Source of the DNA: Malaya genurostris
Lineage: Eukaryota; Arthropoda; Insecta; Diptera; Culicidae
NCBI RefSeq assembly: GCF_030247185.1
Contig: NC_080571.1
Location: 12,803,631 to 12,867,630, forward strand
Length of the DNA stretch: 64,000 bases
Reading direction: 5' to 3'
The notes below the pieces were generated by a model. That model was not told the origin of the DNA, did no database searches, and saw only the letters and a list, made by a program, of their open reading frames with translations. A program made the position numbers and the translations under genes. Of this stretch, positions 23,000 through 34,969 are shown piece by piece (positions within the stretch are counted from its first letter, which is position 1; each line of letters opens with the position of its first letter).

Positions 23000-23382
23000 C
23001 TTAATTTTCAGTTGTTTTGAATCTTTTTTTTTTGTGCGCTCTCTTTATTGCTGCCAAAACACAATGAGCAAAATCACCCTACAGCGAGAGTTTCGTTCAT
23101 TCAATAAGCTAAAATTAAGTAACATGTACTGAACCCGAAATTGCGTGAAATAAATCAACTGTGGAGTAAATTTAACTTATTATTGAGTAGATACAACACA
23201 CATTTAAGTATATTTTTGTATTCCCTATGGAAATTATATAGAGCCACTTTACCTAAAGTTAGGTTATTAAAAGGAACCCCGAAATTGAGTGGAAAATACT
23301 CAAAATTAGGTCGTTTCGCGGTTCCGTGTATACAACTAATATGAATGGAGATGCAATCAATTTTATTTTTAGAATCTTTTGA
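23000..23382. other. spacer of the inverted duplication, right part
   Basis: AT-rich, with a 67-codon frame (23141-23344) of no recognisable character. Confidence 0.3.
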
Positions 23383-23631
23383 CTACCGGACTCAGCTCTT
23401 TTTCCTTGATTTTGTTTTTTACAGCTCAACTCGCTCTAGTTATCAGTTTTAACGATTATTGTCAGCAAACTCAAACTGTATTTTAATTTAAAAATGTGAC
23501 TAATTATGCTCAAATTACTCATACAACTGTTATTTGTAGGATTTGAATTAATTCAGTAAACAACTTTGGCCCTTTTCAAAAAACAGGTTACATCAACTGT
23601 GGTGCAAAAAAAAAACAAAATATGTGAAGTA
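23383..23631 (+). repeat. inverted duplication, arm 2 (degenerate copy of the small frame)
   Basis: Plus-strand translation retains ILFFTAQLALVISFNDYC, QTQTVF, KNVTNYAQITHTTV, INSVNNFGPFQKTGYINCG, matching the frame at 21809-22162. Stops replace residues after QTQTVF and after CRI, so this arm is non-coding now. Confidence 0.8.
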
Positions 23632-24040
23632 AACTTTTGACCTTTAATCATGGGGAAAGCCGATCGATAGAAGAAAACGAGTCTCTCGATGGAGTTTTCG
23701 CCACCCTTGGTTTAGAATCTGTTTGTTCTATTCAATTTAACCACTAATTCGTATAAAAAAAAGTTGAATTTAATTAATTTTTAATTTTTCGGGTGTATTC
23801 GGTCATATCAAATTTTACGAGCATGATGGTAACAATAGAAACAAGTTTGCCCAACTGCTTTTGCTGTACGTTGTATGAATTAAAGGAAACTACTGAGCAT
23901 TTTCATTTCCATAAAACTTTGCCCACGTTTCAACTGTCATTTGTTTTGCATGAATGGAAAGAACAATTCGGCAAAACTCTGATTGGTGAAAACAAATGTA
24001 TTTGGGCATGAGCTTTTTTTTTTTTCAAAATAAACAATAT
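23632..24040. other. AT-rich segment, nothing recognised
   Basis: A 72-codon frame at 23793-24011 has no recognised motif. Confidence 0.3.
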
Positions 24041-25790
24041 GACTTTAAATGTTATCTAAAGAACTACTAAGATTACTTCTTTGCAAATCGAATGTTGAAA
24101 TTATTCAGTTTAGTGCAAATCTAGAATAATTTGATTAGGTGCACTTTTCGCAGTGAGAAATTCGCACCAAACGAGCGCAAATAAAGCTAATATTTGGCTG
24201 CATCGCGTTCGAGAAAAATGTCCCGAACAGTGTTTAATATCGTAGAGAGTTTCACAATTTGGTCCTTCTGAAAGACTAAAATGAATCTAGTAGAGCATTT
24301 TGATACTTTCTTTCACCGAAATGAACCGAAAATGAAAAAATCGACATCACAATTATGTTGCTATTTTTGCGGACGTTGGAGCCACCCATTTGGGACAAAG
24401 CTAACTAACCAAACTTGATTCAGTTTGGAATCAATCGACACTGTGAGCAGTTCGAGCGATTGCGTAATCTAACTGCCGGTCGTTTCTATTGGAGAAAAAG
24501 ACAACGGAAAGTGGACAACAATGCACTATGGTCCGAAACGGGAAATTAGCGTGACAAACATATTTTCACTATTAAACATTAGTTTTTTGTAGTTGGTGTC
24601 TTCACAAAAGTCGTTTGTAATCAAATGGCGCTCCTTTTGATGAAAAATGTTACTAGGGTGGTCCTCATTTAGATTGAAATCTGAAGTCTAACTTTCTTAA
24701 TTGAAGTTTTTGTGTGTCTTATTTCTCGAATGGACAATGTATGGAACACTTGTAGAACTAATTTGATACTATGATTTTGCTGAAGAAAGTATGTTGATAC
24801 GTTAAGGCGTTTAAGAGTTATGCAATATTTTTGAGTTTTTTTGAAGATATTTTTAAAACTAATTTAAATAAGTTTAAAAAATAACACCCTTCCAATTTTC
24901 TCTTAAATTTTTTTTATATTATGACCTTTCAGGAACCACATAGGATACATTTTTATCGATCTGGCATCTAATGAATATTGATATTTCAAGCTTGACTAGT
25001 TTTCGAAGCAAAAACAATCATAACTTTTTACTGGTAGCTCATATGCTTGGTTCAGTTGGTAAATTGGTTGGTAAATTGTGCGCAATGATTAGTTCAACAA
25101 CTCTTCTAAAGACAACTTTTCGGTAGAACGTTTCACAAAAAAGTTAGAACAAAAAAAAGTGATTTTTCAGGTGCCACCCTACTTTTACTAGGGAAAATTG
25201 ATGTAACTCGATCAAATGAGAAGCTAAAGAGGTGCTTTTTTCAGAAAAGTTGCTCGAAATATAATATCCTATACCTTTATTCTACATCAAAATCATTTTT
25301 GAGTTCAATTAAGAAAGTTAGATTTTCGATTTCAATCTAAATGAGGACCACCCTAGTAAGATTTTTCAGCAAAAGGAGCGCCATTTGATTACAAACAACT
25401 TTTGTGAAGACACCAACTACAAAAAACTAATATTTAATAATGAAAATATTTTTGTCACGCTAATTTCCCGCTTCGGACCACTGTGCAATGGGAACATTAT
25501 GCAAACTCAGCCTCCTAAAGGCTCTAAATATTATCTCAATAACTATAGAGATTGCTTCTTTGCAAATCGGAGATAAAAATTAATAGTTTAGTACAAATCT
25601 AGAAAAATTTGATTAACTTCGTGAGCGAAATTCGCACCAAACGAGTGCAAACAAAGCCAGCATTTGGCTGCTTTGCGTTGGTGAAAAATGCTCTGAACAA
25701 CGTTCAATATCGTAGAAAATATCACCTAAAAGCCTGAAATTTCTACGTCAATATCGCGGTTATGTCTCTAACATTACCTACTACAATTTA
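24041..25790 (+). repeat. repeat family C, tandem copy split by a Transib-like element
   Basis: A segment (24041-24210: GCAAATCTAGAA, TTCGCACCAAACGAG, ATTTGGCTGC) recurs at 25560-25690, so the repeat is arranged a-b-a with a period near 560 bp once the insert is removed. Segment b (TTAATATCGTAG, then ACAACGGAAAGTGGACAAC) is cut by the insert at 24524-25485. A related b-a copy lies at 54537-55255. The end phrase GGTTATGTCTCTAACATTAC also occurs at about 40730. Confidence 0.75.
24524..25485. mobile_element. Transib-like non-autonomous element with long inverted repeats
   Basis: Inverted repeats of about 183 bp (24524-24705 and 25302-25485) begin CACTATGGTCCGAA and, inverted, CACAGTGGTCCGAA. 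A 5-bp target duplication, CAATG, lies at 24519-24523 and 25486-25490. A CAC(A/T)-type heptamer end plus a 5-bp duplication is characteristic of Transib, the superfamily related to the RAG1 recombinase. The uninterrupted target at about 54925 confirms the boundaries. There is no coding sequence in the centre. A degenerate relative lies at 53713-54290. Confidence 0.75.
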
Positions 25791-26750
25791 TTTATTAATT
25801 TTTGTGTTTAGCTTGAACATAAACCGACAGTTGTTAAAAATAGGATTGGTTTCTTTTTTAAAATTTGAAAGTTACCTATAAAACAATTTATAAATATTCG
25901 CGAATCTAAAAGTTTGTGATGAAAAACATTCAGAACTAGTGTACTTCTACGGATTAAAACAATAAATTACTCCTATTATATTCGGACATAAAATTCAAAC
26001 AGATCAGTACAAAAAATGAACTTAAATGCATGTTTATTGACAAAGCTGAAATTGCAAAGCGTACAGAATTGGTAGAGTTACATTCTACCGAAAAAAACAA
26101 TGAAAATATTTTTTTTGTTAGATCTCCCCTTGCTACTTTTTTCATGAAGTAGAGAGACATTCTCATTATCATAAATTAACGGTTAAGGGGCGGTGTGTTC
26201 ACAGATCGCTACCTTGTCCATTTCTTCCACGTTCGATTCATTTAAATCGCAATAGTTTGGAACCCATTTTGGAAAGACTGCAAATTGATTTTGTGTCCGA
26301 TCAGAAAAAAATACATTAAAGTAGAAAGTTAGAAGTTAAAAGCTCGATATGCCATGACTTTTAGCTTAGGAAATCAACTCATTCAATGATATGACTTTTC
26401 AGTAACACACATATCCAAAGGAGTACTTGTCCAACACAATTTTATTTATATGTTATCCTTTTCTATGGTGCTGAGAGTTCATTGCTGAAGTCATTTGTCA
26501 ACTCTTCCTTTTACAAGTGTAACTTAATTGTTATGGTGTTCTATTTGGTCCGGTGTAGTTAATCACCTAGGGACTAGAAACAACAATAGGAACACCGGAA
26601 TCTGGAAAACTATCGACGTCAAATAAACTCAACCCGTGTCAATACATGCCGGAATATTTATACGGACACTAGCCACAGCGTAAACCAACAACTGCAAGTC
26701 CTAAGTGGATTTAAATAAAACGAGCTCCGTATGACCATCGTCGGAAATGC
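25791..26750. other. AT-rich segment, nothing recognised
   Basis: No coding similarity, terminal repeats or tandem arrays were seen. Confidence 0.35.
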
Positions 26751-27720
26751 TGTGTGTTCTCTAAACTGTTCGAGTTGATGTCCTTAAATATATGCAGAAG
26801 CACACACCCATTCGCAACCGCACACTACTCCGGGCTCCGGGTCGAAACTGTCCACCATGAGCAGCAGCTGTTCAGGACCGGTAGAGTCGTTTCGTACGGT
26901 TCCGTCTATTTACATCAAGCACTAGAAGTAGATGCTTGAGTATCCGGGGAAAAAGGCACTTCCGTTCGATATTTATCGTTTGCTGATGGGGTCACAAATC
27001 CTGCGATGTACAGCCCGTTGGGCAAGGTACTGGTTTGCGTCCGGAGGACAAATGACAGGCCACCGTCCGACCAGAACCAGGAGAACCGTTAGAATTCGTT
27101 TACTAGAGTGACATCTGCTGATGCGACAAATGTTTGACTTTCCAATAAATTTACCTCCACTCGAAAATGGCTGATTGTCGACAGAACAAAAAAAAGAAAC
27201 TTTAGAGAGCTCTTCGAGCCTTTGGATTAGAGGGTAGATGGGACTGAAGCGGAACTGCGGAACCCGACGGAAAAGTGCCTTTCCATAACCTATTCGACTC
27301 GACCAGACCCGACTCAGTCGGTAACCGAAGATGTAGGTTGTGAAATTTGTTTCCAGAATCAGCACAATTCCATCAAATTCCGCCGCAAACGACATAATTA
27401 AAGAGTTTTGAGAGTTGAAACGCTGTTTGCTAAAACTCTGTCATTGGATGAGCGTTCGTGTATGTGTGTGTGTTTGTGTATGTGTGTCGGCATCCGTGCG
27501 TTTAGCTTGTGGGTGGCATGTGCTGGACTAATTTTCACCCGTTTGAGATCACCGCCTGAATTGACGTGAACCACTGAGACGGCGCCGTTCACAGCAGGAT
27601 AGCAAAAAAAAACGAAAAACAAAAAGGTTGGTCCAATTTCAAACTGTGTTGTGAGTCACAGTTCTGCGGTTTGCCGTAGGGACCGTGCAGTTTCGACGAA
27701 AAGGTCTGATAGATCGTAGT
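26751..27720. other. GC-richer unique segment
   Basis: Contains a 140-codon minus-strand frame (26973-27395) and a TG-rich stretch at 27455-27490. The frame product shows no known motif. The base composition and absence of repeats make this a candidate for host UTR, exon or regulatory DNA. Confidence 0.35.
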
Positions 27721-29503
27721 CACAAATCGTAGTCATGGACTGTGCCGGATTTTCATGCGAGCCCGGGATCCACTGAATGAGTTTTATATTTCGGATAAGT
27801 CTGTTGTTCGAAATATTTGAAAAGCTTGTTTTTTTTATAGTTCCATGACACGATAGTTTCTGAAACTGTTAGATTTTTTATTAGTGGTTGAGTCATAAAT
27901 TTCTCTCATTCATCCAAAATGTTTTGTCTTCGCCTCAGCAATGGATAGCAGTTCACATTTAACTGCCAATACATCTCAACAATTCTCATATGAGCCGTTT
28001 ATGGCCTAAACTAGAGAAAAGATATTGCGTTTTGGAACAATTGTCTACACTGAGAAAAAGTTACTTCGAGAATCGTAATATTTGCTTATGAATTTTATAA
28101 GTTTAATTTCATTTGCTTCGAACGGATAGGTTTCATCTAGATTTTGTAGATGTGGTCGAGTGTTAAATTTATATGACTTGAAATTTGCTTCTGAATCACA
28201 TTTTAAGAATGACTCGTGATATAAATCGTAAGAAAATTGTAAACAAGACTTCATACATAGTGTGTATCCTATATTTACCCGGGAAGTAATTACGTGGGAA
28301 TATTCTTTGAATCCTTTATGTTTTAATTCATTTCTGAAACACATCATATTAACAACAGATCCACCATCTACAATGACTTTTGGGTAGTGTCAAGGATGGC
28401 TTATATCGTATCCAAGAACGCTCACTAGCAAATCTTCACACGATTTAGTCAGTGCCATCAAAGAGAGACGGATATCATCGCAGCAACGAAAAACTGGCAT
28501 AATTCATTTAACATAGAATAAACACCAGTGCGAGAGCAATTTTCTCTCGATAACCTATCTGAGAATCACAGGTTAGCTCGCTGCTGTGAGGATTCTCTCT
28601 GAAGCAACAAACGGTCGCTTATTCTCGTTTCGAGATCCGATTCTGTATGGGCAGTGGATAGTTGCGATAGAATCATTTTACTATTGCCGCTTATTCTAAC
28701 TCTGTGCATATAATCTTTTTATAAGTTGTGTCTATGAAAATGTATGTGAATGCGCCACACAAGGGTTTTGAAATGTTGCAACCTAGTATAAAAATCATCA
28801 AGTCGAATTGTCAACTTGCGATTCTTTCTTAGTAAATTTCACACAGCACCAATCATTATTAGACTGTAATTTTTTTAAGGGTCGTGAAATACTCAGAGTA
28901 TGAAGTGGAGCGAAGAAATGTAGAAAAAATTTCTCGCGGTTCATGCATTGAGAGACTCGAGTTCTTGTAGCATCTTCTACCGGATTGAAAATGTTGTATA
29001 CAATATTGATAAATATCGAGCAGCTTCTGTCAAAGTTTCGGCAATCACCAACACTGGGTAGTGTACTAGAAAATGATACTTCGGTTTCAATATTGCCAAA
29101 CATCACCATCAACAGGAATGAAATGACCCACGAAGAATGGAAAATTATGACAAAACGCTCGCGTTTCGTTAGCAGTCATTCCCATAGTGATAGTTTAAGA
29201 CTTGGTATTTTTATTGTATGGTTCACTAAAGTCTGGTATACGTAATAATGCAGGATCTTTTGACGATTGTGCCACAAAATGTTTGCACAGATTTAGATCA
29301 GATATCGTAAATATTTTTTTATAAATGAAATAATTCAACGAACAAGTTAATCCGTATTAAAAGACACCTCCACAAAACAAATCAGACAGAAAGAGTAATA
29401 TATGTACCCCTAAATTCTACATCTTGACATTTCATTATAATTCAATCTCTTTCCAAGGTTTGTAAAGGTTCTATTAGTTTTTCTATTAATTTTTGAACTC
29501 ATA
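27721..29503. other. AT-rich segment with no gene recognised
   Basis: A start resembling the TA-flanked miniature elements (TACACTGAGAAAAAG) is at about 28049. A GAGAGAA/TTCTCTC-rich stretch lies at about 28490-28640, resembling 38.2-38.8 kb. Two overlapping ~100-codon frames near 28.8-29.2 kb show no known motif. Confidence 0.35.
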
Positions 29504-29505
29504 TA

Positions 29506-30610
29506 GGGAGTGTATTGAAAATAAGCTATCCACGTACATTTGTGTTGTACGCATGTATTTGTGATGGTTTATATTGCTCAGATCACAGCATGCTGTGCGT
29601 TTGGCTGTCAGCTTTCGTTTGTTTACTTGTTTGTGCGGTTGAAATTCTGCGTTTTCAAAATATGGCATATTGAAAAGGAAGTGAAAATTAAGGTTCTGGA
29701 CTCATGACTAAGTGAGAACGGTATTACTATGCGAAAATCGGCGAAGCGTTTTGGAATTTATCATGCCAGTGTTAAAACCATCATTAATAAGTTTGGGGAA
29801 CACTATTCTTTGGATGAGCTACCAGGAAGAGACAGAAAACCCGGTTCTTCCAACCCGAAACTGGACCAGAAAGTTATATCTCTAATCACGAAGAACAAAT
29901 CAATGCCAATAAGTGATTTGGCCAAAAAAGCAGGAAAGAGTGTCGGAATGATCCAGCGTATCAAGAGGCGAAATCATCTGAAGACTTACAAGAAGCAGAA
30001 AATCTCGAAACAAAGTGTAGAACCGAGGAAGCGAACAGTAACAAGGGCCCGGGAATTGTATTCGCGTCTTTTGCATTGTCCGGATGCATGCGTTTTGATG
30101 GACGATGAGACTTATGTAAAAGAGGACTTTTACTGTCGTCGTTGAGGAGGATGTGAGCGATGCGAACGGGTCGATTCAAGTGAAGAAATTCGGCCGAAAG
30201 GTACTGGTATGGCAAGCAATATATTCCTGTGGTTTGAAGTCAACCATTTTTTACACTACCGGAACTATAAATTCAGAAATCTATCGACCTGAGTATCTCC
30301 AGAGGAGATTGCTGCCTTTATATAAGAAGCATAGTACACCTCCACTGTTTTGGCTGGATTTAGCGTCGGCTCACTATGCCAAAACCACTCTCAATTGGCT
30401 TCCGGAAAAGGGTATAAATTTCGTTGAGAAAAATATCAATCCACCAAATTGCCCTCAGCTTCGACCCTTCGAACGATACTGGGCAATCGTAAAGAGGGTC
30501 TTCAAGAAGACTGGTAAGGCAGCTGGGAACATGCAGGAGTTCAAAAAAGTTTGGGCTCAAGCGTCCAAAAAATGCGATGCAATTCTTGTCCGGAACTTGA
30601 TGAAGATTGT
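29506..30610 (+). mobile_element. DD37E-type Tc1/mariner element, family 1 copy 2 (3' truncated)
   Basis: Begins after TA (29504-29505) with GGGAGTGTATTGAAAATA, a slightly decayed form of the family 1 end, and aligns with copy 1 up to about 30605 (CGGAACTTGATGAAGA). The right terminal repeat is missing. The sequence passes directly into the TTTCGGCGAAA element that starts near 30632. It keeps 13 bases near the left end that copy 1 has lost. Confidence 0.85.
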
Positions 30611-30614
30611 CTGA
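29661..30614 (+). pseudogene. broken DD37E transposase, family 1 copy 2
   Basis: The original start region now reads ATGGCATATTGA, and a Trp codon near 29706 has become TGA. From 29729 an open frame encodes the helix-turn-helix half (KRFGIYHASVKTIINKFGEH, then DLAKKAGKSVGMIQRIKRR) up to the first catalytic box LMDDETYVKED at 30145. A deletion of about 26 bases after KED shifts the frame. The continuation (30153-30614) carries FWLDLASAHYAKTTLNW with the second Asp and NCPQLRPFERYW with the Glu, 37 residues apart. All three catalytic positions are still present, but in two frames. The usual PIER is PFER here. Confidence 0.88.
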
Positions 30615-30946
30615 TATAGTTCGACTATACAGTTTTCCGAAAGTCGTTTCGCCGAATAGGTCATTTCTTCGAAAGTCGTTTCGCCGAAAGGGTAATTTCG
30701 AATACATCACATTATTATTTTTTTGTGTTATTATGCCTCCTGTATAACTTATTTGGTGCAGCCACATAACCGAAGCCAAGATGGCGGCAGCCGCTTGCAT
30801 ACAAACCTGTAACCGCCTCGTTTGCCCGATCTACTCTAAGCTAGGTTTCTTTGCTTTAGTTGGGTCCTAACGAGCGGTAGCGAGGTCGGACAGCACACTA
30901 ATCAAATCGATGTGGCGATATTTTTTCACTTAGTAAACGGAAAATA

Positions 30947-32113
30947 AGGAGTGTATCGAAAAGTAGTTAGTAGTTTCACTGATTAAATCCTAGTTTCTGT
31001 GAAACGCTCGCACTTTGGACTTGGCATTCTTCATTAAATTCTGCACAGTTACTTTTGTGACTTTCCTGGTGGCAACTGTCCAGTTTTTTTTTTTGAACTC
31101 CTGCATATTTTGTGACACTGTACCATCCTTCCGAAAGTGCCGCTTGACAATTGCCCAATACCTTTCAATTTGCCGAAGATCCGGGCTACAGAACTAGGTT
31201 GATGTCCTTTTCCACGAATTGTACATTATTTTTTGACACCCACTGTAGAACGGAGTTGGCGTAGTGGGCTGAAGCACAGTGACAGCATTTTCTTCTTCAA
31301 ACATTCTTCCTCGTACACCTTGGCGTTAATTGTGCCCTTCGTGAAGAAAATCGACGACCGCAAACCACAGGTACAAATTGCTTGCCAGACCAACACCTTC
31401 TGCCCAAACTTTTCCATCGCCACCGTGGTGTCAGCGTTGTCCAGGTCCTGGTACACCGATTTCGTATAATATTGCAGTACGGGCAGCGCTCGAGAGTCTT
31501 CCTTAGCGTAGGTTTCGTCGTCGATCAGGATGCATCCGTCTTTATTATGTAGAATCCGGTTATACAGTTTTCGCGCTGTTGTTTTGGCCTGAACTTGCTG
31601 TACCAGGGACTTTATCGGCACCTTCTGTTTCTTGTACGTTTTCAGGAAGTTCCGAACTTTGATCCGTTGAATCATCCCGATGCTGGTGTTGAACTGCTTG
31701 GTCAAATCGCGCGTCGACGCCGATGGGTTTTTTATGTACTCAACCACTTTTATGTCGCGGCCGGGCTGGCTGGGACCCGTTTTCCTACCGGATCGGGGCA
31801 AATCCTTCATGGAAAGGGTCTTACCGAACTTCTCGATAATATTTTTGACATTGGTGTGGTGCACTTTCACCCGTTTTGCAATTTCGTTGTACGTGACACG
31901 ACTTTCTGAGCACCAAGTGTGCGGAATTTTCAGTCGCATTTCCGGATCAATTCGACTCATCATTGAAACGATAAACCGTACCGAAACCAATCGATTGTGC
32001 AGCTGTTATTGACATGTAAACAAACATGTCACCGCAAAACACGCTGCAAAAAATTAAGCCATTTCAGAGTAATAACTGTTTGAATGTTTCTAACTACTTA
32101 TCGATACACTCCT
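30947..32113 (-). mobile_element. DD37E-type element with family 1-like ends, diverged transposase (copy 3)
   Basis: Terminal inverted repeats AGGAGTGTATCGAAAAGTAG (left) and, inverted, AGGAGTGTATCGATAAGTAG (right) differ at one position. TA flanks lie at 30945-30946 and 32114-32115. The insertion splits a TTTCGGCGAAA element; the uninterrupted equivalent, with a single TA, is at 58140-58141. Length is 1167 bp, short because of an internal deletion. Confidence 0.9.
30990..31960 (-). pseudogene. broken DD37E transposase, diverged family
   Basis: The start MSRIDPEMRLKI at 31960 aligns with MSRIEKKVKIKV of family 1. The helix-turn-helix region follows (YNEIAKRVKVHHTNVKNI, RDLTKQFNTSIGMIQRIKV). 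The first catalytic box is LIDDETYAKED. The frame then reads KKKMLSL and jumps to CASAHYA in another frame: the FW-D-L box with the second Asp has been deleted. Further on a stop and frameshift lie before PDLRQIERYW, which carries the Glu. The end (RAFHRN) is at the stop at 30990-30992. The protein is clearly related to, but well diverged from, the one at 6112 and 29661. Confidence 0.87.
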
Positions 32114-32420
32114 TACCACATACATTTGCTTGGTAGATACACCTATGCAATTGCGTTGATGGTTAGTTGCTAATAATCAACACGTTTCCTTGGGAACTCT
32201 GTTCTTAGGTTCATTAATCAATCTTTATTCAAGAAGTACAATTGTAGGTCAACAAAACTGGCGTTACCGTATTATCATTCATTTGTGTTTATTTTAAATG
32301 AGTTTCAATTATAATATTAAAACAATTGCAGGTATCGGCGAAATGACCCTTTCGACGATATAGATTTCGGCGAAATAAAATTCGGCGAAGTGACTCATTC
32401 GGCGAAATGACCCTGATCCT

Positions 32421-32880
32421 TTAAAAAGCCGTGTAATTTATAAGTTTTGCACAAACGTTATTTATTTGGTGTTATTTAAATTAATTTATGGTACACAAAC
32501 ATAGAACAATATGAGATCTACGATTATTTTAAAACTCGTAGAATGTTGGATACTCCATTTGATTTATGCATACTCCAACACATTGCTCACATTCCAATAA
32601 ATCAAATATAATTTGTATATTCAACCTCGAATATTTTTACATGTATTTAGAAAAATCCATCAAAGCTTTCAAACTAGTTTGTTGCTTACAACCTCGAAGA
32701 CAGGAAAGTGTCTTTAGCTTGATACTTTTCTTTAGGTTTCGTCTTAGACTCGTCAGTGCAGAGCAGTTCAAATTGAACTGCTTATTGCAAACTTAAACAG
32801 TTCAACTTGAACCGCTAAGCAGACGTAAAGTTAATGCTATTTGCAAAACACTTATATATTTGGTACCGAAGTACCACGTC
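32421..32880. other. AT-rich segment, nothing recognised
   Basis: Only a 76-codon frame without known motif. Confidence 0.3.
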
Positions 32881-34450
32881 TTTCCTGGCGTGCCGAACGA
32901 AAACGTTGTTTTCGGCTTATTCTGGCCGATGCAGGTATGGTCATTTAGGGGTTAGTCTATGTTTGTGCTTAGGGCACATAACCGTTTTTACTTTTCTTTA
33001 CGTTTACGCTTGATAGTTTATCGAAAAAAGTCCCGGCAACTTCAAATTCGCATTGATGAGTTGAAGTATTTTGATTCAGTTGACTGAGCAATAATTGTTT
33101 AAATTCTGACCATCTTTTTGTGTGATCTCAGGTTTGAAGTTTTCAAATTACACATACCACAAAGAAAATAAAAATGTGTTCCCCATCAAACATCGAACAT
33201 AAATTGTTTAAGCGTTTAACCAAAGCCTGTTCAATCTGTTCAATCTGTTTATTTTATTCTTTATCCTTCGAAAAAGTCTAGCTAATGACTGCTGTGAATA
33301 GAAGAACGATTGTATGTAGTTTTGCTTCAGCGGCAGCAGAATTCAAATCAAGTTAACATTTTGCGGAAAAGGAACCAAACATGTGCTAATGGAGAAGCTT
33401 AGGTGAATACATGTTCGCTTATCCTAAACACAACCGTAATAAAAATAACAACACGCCTCGACAATTATTTCCTATCAGAACATGGTCTTTGTTTCGGCTT
33501 GCCAATCGGTTATCCCACGTGGTATTTCATTTTCTGCGGGCAATGATTAGCAATTAGCCTACCCGAAAACGTCCCACATTCGATGGCTTCTAGAGGAGCC
33601 ATTACCATACAACCCAATTTAATTTGTTTTCTCCGACTGGAGCCTCCCACCCTTGTTTTAGCAACGAATAGCGAATTCCGAAACAATGTCCCGCATTCGG
33701 TTGCTGGCGGGCGACTTAAATTGGCAAACTGAAATTATACCACGATTAACAGACATCAGCTCGAACAGCACAACTGCTCGGAATTGCCGCAGCTGGTAGG
33801 ACATGTAGGGATTTTTTAGTTGCCATTTTTTTTTCGTTTTCGTTTCAATTTGTTCCCATTACCCCTCGGAAACGATTCGAGCTCAATGAATGAATGAACG
33901 AAAAAAAAGTGGCCTGCAAGTAAACAATTGCTGATTAAATCTTAATGGCTTTAAAGTCCGTACTTCGCCTCGTAACTACCCACGTTTGGCAGTTTGCTCC
34001 AGCAACCAAATTCGGAACTGGTCCAAAGAATTTTCAAGTAGTGTTCCATTAAAGTTTATTTTTATTTACACTAATTGAAATCCCTAATTACTTAGTCGGC
34101 CCGGGGGAAGCGGCGGACGGTTCCCTTCCCGTGTGTGTGTGTGTGTTAAGATCAATTACGAGCCTGTGTCTGGGAAGTAGTTATGGTTTCACATGGAAAA
34201 GCTTTCAGGCTTCCGGAAAGCTGGGGAAATTTTTAGCTACCGGAGAGAATCGAACGCTCGAACCAACTAAGGAATGGAATTTGTTCGAAAGTGTTCCTAG
34301 TAGCAACGAAACCGACATAATTTCTGTTTCTCGTTTTCGTTTTCGGCAGAGTTTTGATGAACGATTCTTCGATACGCAAATGTAAACGAACATGAAAACA
34401 ATGTTGTTGGTTTCCTTGTAATAAAATGAAATAAAATTTAATGATCTAAA
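32881..34450. other. unique segment, partly GC-richer
   Basis: No dispersed repeat could be recognised between 32.9 and 34.4 kb. A short (GT)n run lies at 34130-34146. An 84-codon plus frame (34131-34385) has no known motif. Candidate for host non-coding DNA. Confidence 0.35.
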
Positions 34451-34969
34451 ACATTCAACCCGGATCTAGAAACTGTAACCGTACTGCGGTGTATTCCAGT
34501 TATTTTCGAACACTATAAACGTGTTGTCCTTATCTAACAAACTAGTTAATGCCATTCTAATAAAATAGTTAATTTCCAATGATTCACAACCCTACGTATC
34601 CTAAATATGTTTAAATATGTTTTATTGCCATTGACATTTCTCTTCATGCAATAATACTACGAGATTAGGCTGTTTCCAGGAAATAACAGTTACCTATGAC
34701 GTCGTTATTTCTTAATTTCTTAAAGAAAGTTTATTACCAACAAAGAAATTACTACAAGGAAAATTACAGGGTTGTGTACGAGACACGACCGATCACGATG
34801 ACATTAAAAATGCGGTTTTCAAAATCTCTCATCAACTAATTTAAATTTGAAAAATAGACGAATAATTTTAAAACTCGGAGATTCTTAAGCTAATATCACA
34901 ATTTTAGGTTAGTAAGAACCATTAGTTATTAATATGTCATCGCCAAGTGCGCTCACGAAGTATTTATAA
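34451..34969. other. AT-rich segment, nothing recognised
   Basis: It ends at the left border of the Helitron. Confidence 0.3.

Larger units (their letters stand above)
30632..32420 (+). mobile_element. TTTCGGCGAAA miniature element, copy 2, hosting a DD37E insertion
   Basis: The left part carries TTTCGCCGAAA-like motifs at 30640-30705, and the right part has four of them at 32334-32415, ending CCCTGATCCT. The body matches copy 1 (ACCTGTAACCGCCTCG at about 30808). It is interrupted by the DD37E element at 30947-32113. Without that element it is about 620 bp. The terminal GGGAGC of the left end is not preserved. Confidence 0.78.

Noticed and set aside
26973..27395. 140-codon minus-strand frame
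   Set aside because: No motif, signal or neighbouring gene structure; kept only as a note in the segment description.
30976..31158. Separate small minus-strand gene (60 codons) at the end of the nested element
   Set aside because: It is an out-of-frame shadow of the C-terminal transposase region ending at 30990.
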